NCBI GenBank assembly: GCA_016169945.1
Contig: JADLSH010000387.1
Coordinates: 496,001-560,000, forward strand
Source of the DNA: Trachythela sp. YZ-2020
Taxonomy: Eukaryota > Cnidaria > Anthozoa > Malacalcyonacea > Clavulariidae
Length of the DNA stretch: 64,000 nt
Direction: 5' to 3'
Shown here: piece by piece, positions 44,601 to 52,915 of the stretch
Layout of the letters: every line of letters starts with the position of its first letter
Numbering within the stretch: the stretch's first letter is position 1
Notes under the pieces: model-generated
The model's database searches: none
Told to the model about the DNA's origin: nothing
The model's input: only the letters and a program-made list of their open reading frames with translations
Translations under genes and position numbers: made by a program

Positions 44601-45162
44601 CAACTGCAATTTGAATGCGTCATTTGGATGCACAGTCAATGTTTACCTTATGTGACTTACAATCGTAATTTTAATTTCATTGGCAAAACTTGCAGAATTC
44701 AATTCTGATTGACTTAGATTCAATTTTATTGAAATATGCCGTGTTGTACTGTGCCACAATGTCAATGTAATTAGGTGCATTGTTGTATTTTAATTCGTTT
44801 CAAAACTCTGTGGGAAAATCATTTTGTTGAAGAAAATGCATTTCCTTGTTAACTTCACATTATTTACACAAAATATTGAATGCTATTGCCTACACACTAA
44901 CACTTATTAAAGAGATCATACTGTATCTTCCCGCTGCCACATCACTGTGGTGAATATTACCTTGATTTTAAGCTCTGCAAATGTGGCTCTCCTACCACTT
45001 TCACAAAATACGTATGCCTCACGATCCGGGTGTAGTTCGGCTGCTTTGTCTACCACTTGACCAATTGTTGAACCAAGAAATGGTTTGTCAGGTAAACGAT
45101 AGAAATAGCTTAGTTTGTCAGATGGACTGTGGCTTGTTAGTGGTTGGATTGCACAATAGTAC
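19070..45162 (-). CDS. ACSF2: ACSF2-like acyl-CoA synthetase, copy B (19 exons; 5' exon not found)
   Basis: Mitochondrial medium-chain acyl-CoA synthetase family (ATP + fatty acid + CoA to acyl-CoA). Exons in transcript order: 44961-45162, 44391-44519, 44201-44254, 43556-43674, 43165-43212, 33621-33738, 33180-33275, 31975-32033, 31817-31906, 30307-30398, 27291-27367, 26377-26484, 26020-26168, 25852-25906, 25220-25306, 23618-23670, 23002-23059, 21578-21646, 19070-19123. All have AG acceptors and GT donors, and phases agree throughout, giving 571 codons and a stop; the family has about 615 residues including a mitochondrial leader. Motifs: [11 protein letters not shown] (ATP-binding loop, Ala where Pro is usual), [61 protein letters not shown] and the catalytic Lys of TVTGK. 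The first exon begins in mid-codon, so a leader exon must lie further right. Introns carry about 20 kb of transposons and satellite. Confidence 0.92.
19395..20794. mobile_element. Palindromic element, CACAGG family, type c
   Basis: The ends CACAGGAGGCCCAGGC (19395) and reverse (ending 20794) enclose mirrored arms, for example gcgcccgcctgtgacttcct against aggaagtcacaggcgggcgc. The element is interrupted by a TTAA-type element in its right arm. No clean target duplication is visible; comparison with copy A of the gene shows that about 40 bp of the insertion site are missing here. Confidence 0.7.
19957..20651. mobile_element. TTAA-type palindromic element nested in type c
   Basis: Ends GGTGGCTCGATACAGTTTTG and, reversed, GGTGGCTCGCTACAGTTTTG; TTAA on both sides (19953-19956 and 20652-20655). 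The two halves are reverse complements with a short centre near 20300. Each arm contains accgttgctatggcaaccgt, an imperfect inverted motif resembling an RFX X-box, and gtcataatatcggccatttt. No coding capacity. Confidence 0.85.
20802..21526. mobile_element. Palindromic element with 8-bp target duplication (hAT-like)
   Basis: Ends CACTGATCTGAATATAGGCT and its reverse; the direct repeat GTTAGAAC flanks it (20794-20801 and 21527-21534). The arms are mirrored over about 270 bp each, with a non-mirrored centre at about 21110-21210. The 8-bp duplication and CA...TG ends fit the hAT superfamily; no transposase is present. Confidence 0.8.
22140..22600. other. Intron segment with a poly-C tract and a degenerate Penelope-like end
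   Basis: A C-run lies at 22178-22190. At 22438-22480, ggctgtcactcgaaacatcgaagtgctcaggtagttc resembles the right end of the 17.8-kb Penelope-like repeat (ctcgaaacgtcgaagttctc...caggtagttt), so an old fragment is likely. Confidence 0.4.
23913..25061. mobile_element. Palindromic element, CACAGG family, type b
   Basis: Ends CACAGGCGGCCCAATCTTGG and its reverse; arms of about 500 bp (23913-24416 and 24556-25061) mirror each other around a 140-bp unpaired centre. The 7-bp direct repeat CACGAAG flanks both sides (23906-23912 and 25062-25068). The mirrored open frames 24306-24584 and 24393-24671 are the same sequence read from both arms and are not proposed as genes. Related single-arm sequence lies at 48565-49113. 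Confidence 0.85.
25220..27367 (-). CDS. ACSF2: ACSF2 copy B, exons 11-15 (adenylation core)
   Basis: 27291-27367 encodes [20 protein letters not shown]; 26377-26484 encodes [19 protein letters not shown]; 26020-26168 encodes [19 protein letters not shown]; 25852-25906 encodes [18 protein letters not shown]; 25220-25306 encodes [20 protein letters not shown]. These carry the aromatic-anchor motif, the ribose-binding Asp region and the hinge of the adenylate-forming fold. The acceptor of the 25852 exon has a poor pyrimidine tract (catgaaaag), so its border is the least certain; the phase agrees. Confidence 0.92.
25659..25811. mobile_element. Short MITE with GGGGCCGGTTGTATAAAA ends
   Basis: About 150 bp with inverted ends tggggccggttgtataaaa and ttttatacaaccggcccca. 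The interior holds repeated gttaact/agttaac words that would also pair. It lies in an intron between the 25220 and 25852 exons. Confidence 0.75.
26989..27074. repeat. Hairpin module i
   Basis: gtgttgtatcgggtatacaa pairs with ttgtatatccgatacaacac around the loop aggcgagcg; outer flanks atttacaacat and atgttgtaaat also pair. Confidence 0.75.
27557..27852. repeat. Dispersed 295-bp repeat with a terminal hairpin, copy 1
   Basis: Nearly identical to 38793-39088. It ends in a hairpin (27742-27840): atacaaac outer pairing, then cctttatcagat and gtctttatcagattt arms around actcggctgcgcctcgatg. Confidence 0.85.
28203..28347. repeat. Hairpin module ii, long stem
   Basis: gttatggtgtaataatgcac and gaatgttgggagaatac pair with gtattctcccaacattc and gtgcattattacaccataac; the apex is gagagaaacgcttctcgag. 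The stem exceeds 50 bp with few mismatches. Confidence 0.85.
30073..30225. repeat. Hairpin module iii
   Basis: acttactaacc, gggctgtacgggagaatatt and ctgtattga arms pair with their reverse complements around ctcgctatcgctcgg. It ends 81 bp before exon 10 of ACSF2 copy B. Confidence 0.85.
30307..33738 (-). CDS. ACSF2: ACSF2 copy B, exons 6-10 (ATP-binding region)
   Basis: 33621-33738 ends in [10 protein letters not shown] and 33180-33275 continues with [19 protein letters not shown], so the ATP-binding loop is split by an intron. 31975-32033 encodes [17 protein letters not shown], 31817-31906 encodes [18 protein letters not shown], and 30307-30398 encodes [19 protein letters not shown]. Lengths of 118, 96, 59, 90 and 92 bp fit the running phase. 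A TA-flanked MITE lies 224 bp from the 33180 exon, and a TTAA-type element begins 41 bp from the acceptor of the 30307 exon. Confidence 0.92.
30442..31238. mobile_element. TTAA-type palindromic element, diverged copy
   Basis: Ends GGTAGCTCCCTACAATTTTT and, reversed, GGTGGCTCCCTACAATTTTT; TTAA follows on the right (31239-31242) and ATAA precedes on the left (30438-30441), one change from TTAA. Each arm has a ctatggtaacaatgacgtt motif like the 19957 element. The right arm is split by an insertion at about 30937-31060 that starts with a long T-run. Confidence 0.8.
30937..31060 (-). mobile_element. Short insertion with poly-T start (retroposed tail, likely)
   Basis: A T-run of about 30 bases and then ttaaatatttattgagtctt interrupts the right arm of the TTAA-type element; left-arm comparison shows the uninterrupted order. 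A minus-strand poly-A tail of a short retroposon is the simplest reading, by inference. Confidence 0.5.
31296..31680. other. Intron segment, possible degenerate element
   Basis: Repeated ccggatt/aatccgg and gtttacac words on both strands (31490-31500, 31535-31540, 31615-31630, 31650-31660) suggest an old inverted-repeat element, but no clean ends were found. No exon here. Confidence 0.35.
32430..33155. repeat. Dispersed repeat copy related to 14560-14850
   Basis: Shared sequence: aaaaggtgggg, ttcattgaagctac, ccaataacaacttcaac, caacacttggcgcagataca. This copy is split by the 388-bp MITE at 32569-32956. It ends about 25 bp from ACSF2 exon 33180-33275. Confidence 0.7.
32569..32956. mobile_element. 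TA-flanked MITE (Tc1/mariner-like)
   Basis: Ends GGGAGTTTACGATCTACGAC and, reversed, GAGAGTTTACGATCTACGAC; TA on both sides (32567-32568 and 32957-32958). The inverted ends extend about 35 bp. No coding capacity. Confidence 0.75.
34430..34830. repeat. Inverted repeat, about 170-bp arms
   Basis: gaagtgtcgagaattagct and atgccatgtgcattttc on the left are mirrored by agctaattctcgacacttcc and gaatgcacatggcat-like sequence on the right; the centre has gaagtgaagttgaagttaga against tctaacttcaacttcacttc. Confidence 0.75.
35047..35071 (-). ncRNA. Hammerhead-like core in left terminal repeat
   Basis: On the minus strand, CTGATGA followed 13 bases later by GAAAC, as expected for a hammerhead core. The intervening bases form only a weak stem II, so activity is uncertain. 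Confidence 0.35.
35245..35865 (+). pseudogene. Penelope-like reverse transcriptase, broken
   Basis: Readable parts: [29 protein letters not shown], then [19 protein letters not shown], a stop after the KKDRKS segment (35739-35741), and in another frame [17 protein letters not shown] and GLYRDDGL. The catalytic aspartates (FDIVDFYPS and YRDDG) are still visible. At least one frameshift near 35725 and stops after about 35866 disable it. The weakly readable remainder up to 36467 has many stops. Confidence 0.8.
36468..36692 (+). pseudogene. GIY-YIG endonuclease domain of the Penelope-like element
   Basis: [18 protein letters not shown], then [20 protein letters not shown] and TLKE. This is the C-terminal nuclease of the element; the frame begins downstream of a disrupted segment and ends with IGKF and a stop. 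Confidence 0.75.
36942..36966 (+). ncRNA. Hammerhead-like core in right terminal repeat
   Basis: CTGATGA at 36942-36948 and GAAAC at 36962-36966; mirror of the left copy. Stem II is weak. Confidence 0.35.
37063..37405 (+). mobile_element. Penelope-like element 3' fragment with hammerhead-like motif
   Basis: Flanked by inverted tctagtggttttctttaatt and its reverse. The plus strand reads [20 protein letters not shown], similar to the C-terminal tail found in Penelope-like proteins. At 37296-37320 CTGAAGA-a-GCC-ttgatc-GGC-GAAAC has a proper short stem II; one core base differs from CTGANGA. Confidence 0.55.
37444..37545. repeat. Hairpin module iv
   Basis: atttacaaacc, ctttatcattgtttaaagac and the reverse arms pair around gcgagccgtaggcgagc. 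Confidence 0.85.
37832..38462 (+). pseudogene. Crypton-like (tyrosine recombinase / DUF3504-type) gene fragment
   Basis: [17 protein letters not shown], then an acidic linker, then [20 protein letters not shown] and [14 protein letters not shown] resemble the N-terminal DNA-binding part of Crypton tyrosine recombinases and their host relatives (KIAA1958, ZMYM and QRICH1 type). A missing T in the T-run near 38071 shifts the frame between the two parts. A possible donor (gacagaag|gtacag, about 38228) and acceptor (ttgtag at 38345) would join to a further piece containing [20 protein letters not shown] and ITEEEE, again with a frameshift. The catalytic region is not present. Confidence 0.5.
38793..39088. 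repeat. Dispersed 295-bp repeat with terminal hairpin, copy 2
   Basis: Nearly identical to 27557-27852, including the hairpin. Here the start is preceded by its own reverse (aattaatgaattttagaata against tatttctaaaattcattaat), making a palindrome at 38770-38822. Confidence 0.85.
39366..42976. repeat. 3.6-kb satellite of mixed 5- and 7-bp units
   Basis: The array is built from TAATG and TAATGTG (and TAATATG) units in irregular order. Purer 7-mer runs lie at about 39415-39650; TAATGTAATGTG dimers dominate at about 42190-42300 and 42735-42955, where GCAATG variants also occur. On the minus strand the frames stay open for long distances (peptides of His, Tyr, Thr, Leu, Ile only); these are artefacts of the unit, not genes. 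It lies in intron 5 of ACSF2 copy B. Confidence 0.97.
43165..45162 (-). CDS. ACSF2: ACSF2 copy B, exons 1-5 found (N-terminal domain)
   Basis: Exon 44961-45162 (one base, then 67 codons) encodes [15 protein letters not shown] and [20 protein letters not shown]; 44391-44519 encodes [19 protein letters not shown]; 44201-44254 encodes [18 protein letters not shown]; 43556-43674 encodes [18 protein letters not shown] and ends two bases into a codon; 43165-43212 completes it and encodes [15 protein letters not shown]. The order and wording match the N-terminal subdomain of ACSF2 (gMWGPN and VNPAYQ motifs). A long open frame extends upstream of the 43556-43674 exon to 43860 but does not match the family and is intron. 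Confidence 0.9.
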
Positions 45163-45589
45163 CTATAAAGTGAAGGAACTTACATTGTTTGAGCAAGAAT
45201 AAGAAAAACCTTTACGAGTGATTCAACACAATATCATGCGCTCTCTGTATATTCTAAATAATTAAGCTACAATATTCAAGACACCATTTTTTATTATTAC
45301 TGGATTAAAATATCGCGCATACAATTAACAAAAAGCTAAATTTCGATGCAATTTACAGAATATGATTATATAATAGCGTGGCTCTTACTTAGTCCTACAG
45401 CATATCAAATTGAAGTATATTTAAATCTATTTGCATGTTATAGTATGAAAGTTGTTTGATTTGGTATCTCTTCTTGTAATCTGACACTTCATTGGTGGAA
45501 GCAAATGGTGAAGTTTATGGTCTTACTTGACCTATTGATACAATGACTCCTCCTTCGCTCCTCCAATTTAGGTTTTTATTTGATAACAG
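45163..45589. other. Region upstream of the first recognised ACSF2 exon
   Basis: AT-rich sequence with no clear leader exon. The true first exon must end with two bases of a codon at a GT donor somewhere right of 45162. Confidence 0.4.
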
Positions 45590-46256
45590 TGCATTCTCGT
45601 ACTCCTCCCATGCAGGACAAATAATTTGTAACGCACATTTTGAATTCTTTCAATATTGGCTCGTTGTTTTGCTGTTCACAGTTCACACACATCACAATAC
45701 TCTATAGGACAGGTCTATAAAGTTTCCGACCTTTTTTAGAGATGAGTATCAGTGCCCATTTCAAGCTGTCGTCTGACCACAGGCCTACCAATTTGAAGGA
45801 ACCTGCACGTCGTACTCCTGGTATTTGCTGTATTTGTACTCAGGGATCTCGATTTTCTTAATTCTGAGATCAATAATCATCTTTACATATTTTTCCATTT
45901 AAAACCATATCCCACAGAATCTAATTGTAACTGCGTTTTGCCAATTTGTTCGCCTGAATCATGAGAAGATGTATTTAGGTTTTTTGAAGGGCACTGTCGT
46001 CCAATCGCATACAATATAACCATATTGTCCTCGTTGTTGCAAATTTCCTTGCACGCCTCCTCCAAACCGTTTATTTTATAATAAAAGCAAGTGGGCCAGT
46101 TTTGTTACCTTGTGGAATTCCGCGGTTTACCTCTTTTAATTCTGATTTAACATTTCCAATTTTGATCCTTTGTTTCTTTTCCTTTAAATACGAGGCAATC
46201 CATGGAATGAGCGCTTCTTGAACATCCATCCTTTGCATGTCTTGCATGTCTTGCAT
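45590..46256 (-). pseudogene. LINE reverse-transcriptase fragment
   Basis: On the minus strand IPWIASYLKEKKQRIKIGN and GIPQGNKTGPLAFI are followed, after a frame change near 46070, by LEEACKEICNNEDNMVILYA, the region of the RT catalytic loop (VILYA, then a mutated ADD). The fragment lacks both ends and has further stops downstream. It belongs to a different LINE family from the two copies right of 50 kb. Confidence 0.75.
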
Positions 46257-46262
46257 GTCTTG
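46227..46262. repeat. Short tandem repeat, (tcttgcatg)-like
   Basis: Three to four copies of a 10-bp unit (gcatgtcttg). Confidence 0.9.
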
Positions 46263-46539
46263 TAGGAGTTTATTATCATTTTATAATAATATTAGGAATT
46301 TTATTACATCAATCAGATCAGCAATGCCATTCCCTGCACTTTGTGACACTAGGCTTTTAGCCAGAATGTCGAAACTATATATTCTCGTGGGCGTGGCTGT
46401 AAGCTTGCAAAAATTATTAAACAGTAGTAAGTCCAAATTTCTTGATATTTTTTGTGGGAAACAATGGAGAATAAAAATACTCATACTTCAGTGTGTTTTC
46501 AAGAAGCAAAAATTAATGTTATCGAAATATATACAATAG

Positions 46540-48195
46540 CTAAAGTATAGAAAATATTTGCATATTCGGCAGTCCATAGTCGTCTATTACAAAGTGGTTA
46601 TCTAAAATTCTCATTTTTCAAAAACGGCTGTCCATAAGATGGTTGGACGTTCACCAGCCTTATACATTGTAGGAACATTTGAGAGTGGGTGAGCTTAATT
46701 GAGAGGATGGGAGTTAACAATTGATTTAGTTATTGGGGCATTCAAGAAAAGTTCCACACTCCAGTGGGGGAGGTGCAATGGTGCCTTGAATGATTGCTGA
46801 TTAATTGTATAATAAAGCTGCAACAATGATTTTACAACCGCGAAAGCTTTGATAGGCAATCATTTTTGCAAATTTTCATTATATTGAAACCAAAACAATT
46901 TAAGGACTGAGATTTGCAGCAACAAAATTCGCACCCCCAATGTTTCTGCCACTGGGGAGAAAGGGAAATCTACTTTCATTGATAATTACAGTAAATGTAC
47001 TAGGACATCTGAAGGAGAAGGAGTGAGGTTAGTTGGCATTTCTTCCACGGGGATCGAGGTGTGGATTTTCCTGGAATAACACAATTTCAGATGGGGGGGG
47101 GGGAGATAATACAGGATTTATGGTATTACATTTTATTTATATATTTTAAGATGTTAATATTTGTACATATTATCATGTATTAACAAATAGAACATATTAA
47201 ACTATATCTAATAAAGCTCCAGCTTTTAAGAGAGATTTTCTAATAATCTAAAATACTTATATTAGGTGAATCTTTCTGTTACAGATGTATTAAAGCACCT
47301 TGTCCAGAGATTAATACATCTGAGTTATGTCCTCATGTTTCGCATACAATACGATTAGGGTTTTGGCCGGGTAGTGCATGTAGTGATTGGCATCAATATC
47401 AAAGCAAAATATATTTGTGCTCGAAACATGCATGAGGATGTTGTGAACCTGTATCTGCTCCTACAGTATAGAATACATGGTGTGCTATTTTTTATTCCCT
47501 ACTGTACATTTTTGGCAAGGGAATTGTAGAGAAATAAAAATTAACTCATCTAAAGTTACAGACTTGTGAAATTTTAATGTCAAATTGTCAGTGACCTCCC
47601 TTTTGTGACTATTTTGCACATTCAATGGACAAAGTTGTCTGCATTTACTGTATGCTAGCGATTTGGGAGACTCTTCTGGTTATAGATAGGCAATAAAAAA
47701 AATTCTGACAAGATTTGCCCAGCCACCAGTTGGACCCAGTACCTACTCAAAAGGTGCCAGTCATTGAAAGAGGATGACTGTGGCCTGTGCATGCATCATC
47801 ATTAAGAGAGCTACAGCATTGATCTGCAAATTATTGGAATCTCCAACATCCAAAATGTCATTTCCTGCATTTTGAGCATAGCTAAGTTACTCAGCTATAT
47901 AAGTGTGAGATTGACCATAGATTGACGGATAATTGTGCGAAAGTGAAGACTGAAATGTTCAAGTGCATTGATGCAAACAAGAACAGTTTTTATGCTCAGT
48001 GTTCTCCACTCTCATGCCACTGTTCTGATTTAAGGTGAATTGGTACCCTGCACTCATTAGCATATTGAGAAAATATGTAAAAGAACAATATTTTAATCTA
48101 CTAAGGTCATGTTGTTAAGGATTTAGGTCCATATCACAGGATATATATTTACGCAACATGCTACAAGGATATCAGAGTTGTCAGTTATACAAGGG
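46540..48195. other. Unassigned region
   Basis: No gene with recognisable motifs. A G-run lies at 47093-47103. On the plus strand 47289-47430 can be read as CIKAPCPEINTSELCPHVSH and following residues without a stop for about 50 codons, with several cysteines; too short and unmatched to call. Confidence 0.3.
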
Positions 48196-48199
48196 TAAT

Positions 48200-48553
48200 T
48201 ATAGTAATACTATGAGTGACTTTCCCCTCAAAGTGGATTTAAAATCACACCAAGTCAACACCAAGTAGTAGAAGTAAGTAACTTTATTTCTTCATTTGAC
48301 TCAATATTTTAGCAATTTTTTGACAATATATATTCGACTATTAAGTCTACTATAATTTGCTAATATAAAGTACCCTAACCATCAATAATAAATATATATT
48401 TAATTCTATCATACCATTTCTGGCACATAGCATAACAGACATAACACATACACATAATATACCATAACATACAAACAGTAATAATAAAAAATTATTAATA
48501 AAAAAATGAATTAATATAGCAACAATGTGAGCTTGGGCTGCCTGTGTTCTAAT
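48200..48553. mobile_element. Single arm of CACAGG family type a
   Basis: Matches the right half of the 7775-9123 element from gagtgactttcccctcaaag to the terminal gggctgcctgtg. No left arm is present. Confidence 0.85.
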
Positions 48554-48564
48554 AAACTATTATG

Positions 48565-49113
48565 TATTCAGTAGCGACCGCAGGAGGCATCAAGCGAAAA
48601 GTCGCGATGAATTTTTAATAATAGCTCAACAAAGAAGGAATAAAAGGAGAACACGGATCAATTGAAGTTAATTACGTTACATTGTCTTTAATTTCACCTT
48701 GCTTCTATTCCAGTACGACTCGATATTCTGAGTATGCACACCTGTCACTGGTCAACGAAAAATAGCGAGTGGTTGACCGTTCGGTGCTCTAAGCCAGGGA
48801 TATTGCCGACGCGATTGTATGCAGCCCACTCGTCAGAATACACTAGTAATACACTACCAAAACACGGAGACAAAATTGCAAAACAAAACACCTCAAGCGC
48901 ATATTATTGGTCGTGTTGAAAATTTGTTTGTCAAAAAATCAATGAACTGAGACATAGACAATAGAAGGGAAGTCATACAAATTCCTTTGAAACAGAAACA
49001 GACACAAACACGCAAGTAAATTTCATTTAAAAAATACACATTTTATCACATATTTTTACTATTAAACAAACTTTAAGTATACTAATACAACTCTACCCAA
49101 GATTGGGCCGCTG
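48565..49113. mobile_element. Single arm of CACAGG family type b, with an insertion
   Basis: Matches the right half of the 23913-25061 element: ggcatcaagcgaaaa, atagctcaacaaag, aaaggagaacac at the left and aatacaactctacccaagat with gggccgctgtg at the right. About 350 bp of unrelated sequence (about 48660-49010) lies inside the arm. Confidence 0.75.
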
Positions 49114-49539
49114 TGATTGCAACTTAATATACTGACCGTTTGGATGAGACATTAACATGCCAGTGCCACGTTGCCACATTTCTGTAACTACCAGATAATT
49201 TCCTTGCGAGATAACGAAGCAGATACATATTAACTATATAAAACTTCGTTACGTCGCACTGTCGCAGCAAATTAATACATTCGCTCGATTATTATGAAAA
49301 GCAGTAGACGCCTCAGTCTGAATATTGTTCATAAAAATTATGACATAAATGAGTGTCAGTCAGTCAGTGTACCCGTTAGGTTCAAAATGTTTGAATTACT
49401 GACAACTGCTTCTCTGTGGTCTATTTGCAACCCTTGGTCCTTGATGATGACAGTTTACACCGGACATACTTTCGTTATTTGCTGGCATGGATAATTCCAT
49501 GCAGAGATCCATGAAATAGTAAACTCTGATGCAAACCTA

Positions 49540-49735
49540 GCCTGCGTGGCAGGCGTTCTATTGTGGGGGAGGGAGTTTTGTTTAGAGCGCGCTCTTTTTT
49601 TCGAGAGCGCGCGTCGCCTCTCACTTCGCTTTTTCTCCTCCCCCCCTAAGTTCTCACCTAGCGCGCGCTCTCAAAAAAAAGAGCGCGCTCTAAACAAAAC
49701 TCCCTCCCCCACAACAGAACGCCTGCCACGCAGGC
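49540..49735. mobile_element. CpG-rich palindromic MITE with TA flanks
   Basis: Ends GCCTGCGTGGCAGGCGTTCT and, reversed, nearly the same, continuing through ggggagggagttttgttta and gagcgcgctc. TA flanks both sides (49538-49539 and 49736-49737). It is much richer in CpG than its surroundings. Confidence 0.85.
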
Positions 49736-49845
49736 TAATCCAAACCCAGATGTCAAAAACCTGTGGCCCAGAGGACAGAGGAGGTTGGACAGCAGGCCGC
49801 AAAGCATCATGGGTAACGAGCGTATGTTTCCACGTGCGGCCTCAT

Positions 49846-49935
49846 TTATGCGTTGACTGCCGTGAAGTCAACATCTCTGGCCAAGCAAATTCTGCGAAAA
49901 TGGACGCTATTGATACAGAGACTCAATGCCATCAT
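49846..49935 (-). other. Candidate leader-like reading frame (weak)
   Basis: The minus strand reads MMALSLCINSVHFRRICLAR and nine more codons before a stop: hydrophobic and basic, as in mitochondrial leaders. It lies upstream of the ACSF2 copy B exons on the same strand. No GT donor in the phase required by the 45162 exon was found, so the link is speculative. Confidence 0.12.
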
Positions 49936-50210
49936 TATGGATGTGTTTAGTGTTTGTGTATGGATGTATAACAAGGCTCTTTGAGTCCGTTTAATGGATT
50001 TATTTGTGCAGAAATCTCAAAGGCTGCGTGTGATCAACTGGTCACAAGTAATAAGAAGCTTTAATCAAACTCGCTAAAAATTTACAACAATACATTAAAA
50101 CAAACAAGATATTACAAACAACAAAAGGCAAGTTAGATAAGGGATTCACAAACGGACTCGAAGTCCCAACAAGGCAAACCCCGCAAATATATAACACCTA
50201 AATTTACACT

Positions 50211-50236
50211 ATGTATTGTATTGTATTGTATTGTGT
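50211..50236. repeat. (GTATT)n tail of the minus-strand LINE
   Basis: Pentamer run tattgtattgtattgtattg; on the minus strand it follows the LINE 3' UTR as (CAATA)n. Confidence 0.8.
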
Positions 50237-50427
50237 GTATTTAATGAATTTACCTTGCAGCCATGAAGGCTGAATTACGTAATTATTACAATTAATACTA
50301 AGCTAAAACCAATTATTTACATACATGATATCATAATTATGCTAATTACTTATAAGACAACACTACTTAGATAAAAATTAGTAAAAATATTTTAAATCTT
50401 AACTATTCTAAAATTCAAGAAAGGATG

Positions 50428-52258
50428 CTAACTATTATTAACCTTTTTACACATTGCATATATAAAAGAGTTTTCCACCCTATTTGTATGAGTCATAGGA
50501 ATATTAAACGTTCTTTCATGTCTTAAATTGTAACTAAGTTCATTCCTATCTGGTAATAAATTATGAATTTTATTGTTTGAGTCAGACACAGCAGATTGAA
50601 ATAACTTATCACAAAGATGTTCGTGGTGGTCTTTCAAAGATGGAATACCAAGTAAATTTAGTGTATCAGAATAATTTTCTTCAGGCATGATAATGGCCAT
50701 AGCTCTTTTCTCCAACCGTTTCAAATCATTTTGCAAGTATTGAGGCAGTGCATAATAAAATACCGGGATGGCATAGTCCATGACAGATCTAACACATGAT
50801 GTGTAAAAGGTGGCCAAGTCTTTACATGGAACATTTGCACGTTTAAGTTGTTTAAGAAAATAAAGTCTCTTGTTGACCTTTTTGACCACTTCGTCTATGT
50901 GAGGTTTCCATGATAGTTTATTGTTAATAGTAAGACCCAAGAGTTTAATATTCGTAACAACTTCTAACTCTTTTCCATTAATTACAATTGGATCAAAGGG
51001 CCTCGACTCAGCGTTAAAAGAGATCCGTAGCTCCTTACATTTATCTGGATTAAGTTGCATTCTGTTTTCATTAGACCACATAATCACATCATCTGTAATA
51101 TTTTGGGCATTACTAATAGAGTCTTTCGGAACAATTTCTGATACTGTTGAATCATCAATATACTTCCAGAAGTCTACTTGAGTTACTTTTAGATCGTTTA
51201 TCAGTAAAATAAATAACCAAGGTCCTAACTTAGTTCCTTGGGGACACCAGATGGAATTGGGCCCCATTCTGAATAACAGGTATCAGCTAATTTAACACGT
51301 TGGTATCTATTTGTCAGGAAATCTGATATCCAGTTGATGACGCTATAAGGTATTTCTAATTCTGATAACTTTTGAATCAAGATTGAATGATCGATGAAAT
51401 CGAACGCTTTGCGATAATCGAAAAGGATCGATCTTGTGACAGCACCATTACCGTCAGTGGCAGTGGACCAGCGATGGATCATGCTGATTAATGCAATGGT
51501 AGTAGAACTTTTAGGAATAGCGCCGTACTGGTTCGGGTCGATGACTTTCAAAACCGCTGGTTTCACATAATCAGCGACAATAAATTCCTCAGCAACTTTA
51601 GAAATACTAGCAGTAAGTGAAATAGGTCTTAAATCTTTCTTCGGATTTTTTACAATTTTTATCTTTGGCAAAGGTGTGATATCAGCCATTTTCCAGGTGG
51701 TAGGTACACGTTGCTCTCGATACGAAGTGTTGAGAATAAGTGAGATTGGAAGGGCCAGAACATACGAGTATTCCTTTAATACCCAATTAGGTAATTTATC
51801 GGGACCACTTGCCCTGTTCGTTGGAAGTTTTGATAAAACTTTTTGCACCCTTATTTCGGATACATTTGGAAAGATTGACATTTCTTCCAACGGAAAATTT
51901 GGCAACGGAGATTGTAGCCTGTATTCCTCGAGAGGTTCTAAAAATGCTGTATTAATTTCATTTGCTCGTTCTTTCTGTGTAAGGTTAGAAAACGCTTCAA
52001 CATTGGTTAAACTTATCGGTTCCCGTTTGGTGTTAAAATTAGAAATACGTTTAACTTCACTCCACCATTTCTTCGGGTTTTTTTCTTTCAACTTATGAAT
52101 ATTTAATTTATAGTATTTCGCTCTGCAAGATTTTCGCTCCCTATTGACCAAGTTCCTATACTGTTTAAATATCTTCGATTTAGTTCCTTCAGTAACAAAA
52201 GCCTGCTGTCTTTTCTTGATGAGCGATTTCAGTTTGTTATGATGACAGACATCATTTT
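50428..52258 (-). pseudogene. 5'-truncated LINE, reverse-transcriptase region, frameshifted
   Basis: Reading begins near 52258 (KLKSLIKKRQQAFV) without the endonuclease domain. RT landmarks: NRASGPDKLPNWVLKEY, DLRPISLTASISKVAEEF, LFDYRKAFDFIDHS, then PSGVP, where one base is missing from a C-run near 51240, then TKLGPWLFILLINDLKV and WKYIDDSTVSE (catalytic Asp-Asp). The C-terminal part runs to 50428 (FIYAMCKKVNNS). Apart from the one-base deletion the frame is open over 600 codons. It is the same family as the plus-strand LINE at 60375, though clearly diverged. Confidence 0.88.
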
Positions 52259-52915
52259 CTATGATGACAGAAAATATACATAAAACCTATCTAGTTTATC
52301 TAACTACTGTTGGACGAAATACGCCATTCTCCTTAATAATAATAGACCCTTCACTGCTTGCGTCATAAGCTAATTTACACCACCAAAGTTTCCGTAATAC
52401 AGATAATCACCGTGAAAGTATAACTAACTCATGGATTTCACCAAAGGACAAATTTACTTGTTTGAGAAGAGATAACACCACCGAGTTAACAAAAACTTTG
52501 ATAGTGCAAACCAGCCCATATATCTCCTAACAGCAGGAAGGATTGCCAATAGACCTACAATAAGGACATATTGTCTTCCAAGTACTTAGTCTGTCCGTAT
52601 CAAAAATGTTATTTAGATTATAAAGATAATGTTTTTATAATCTAGTTTTAAAGGAACTAAAAATAGTTGATTTACGAATGTCAAGTGGTAGATTGTTCCA
52701 TAGTTGCACATTACGATTGAAAAAGGAGTCTCTAAATAGCGAAGTACGATAACGGTGAACTGGATACAGGTTTGAACTGTCACTAGAGCTCCTGGTTCTG
52801 CCACTTGAGATATAATGTTCATGTGTTGAAAATTCTATATGTAATTTGTGGACACTTTGTTCAGTGTTGCACGTGTTGCAATTTATATACTTAAGTAAAT
52901 GATTTCATAAGCTGA

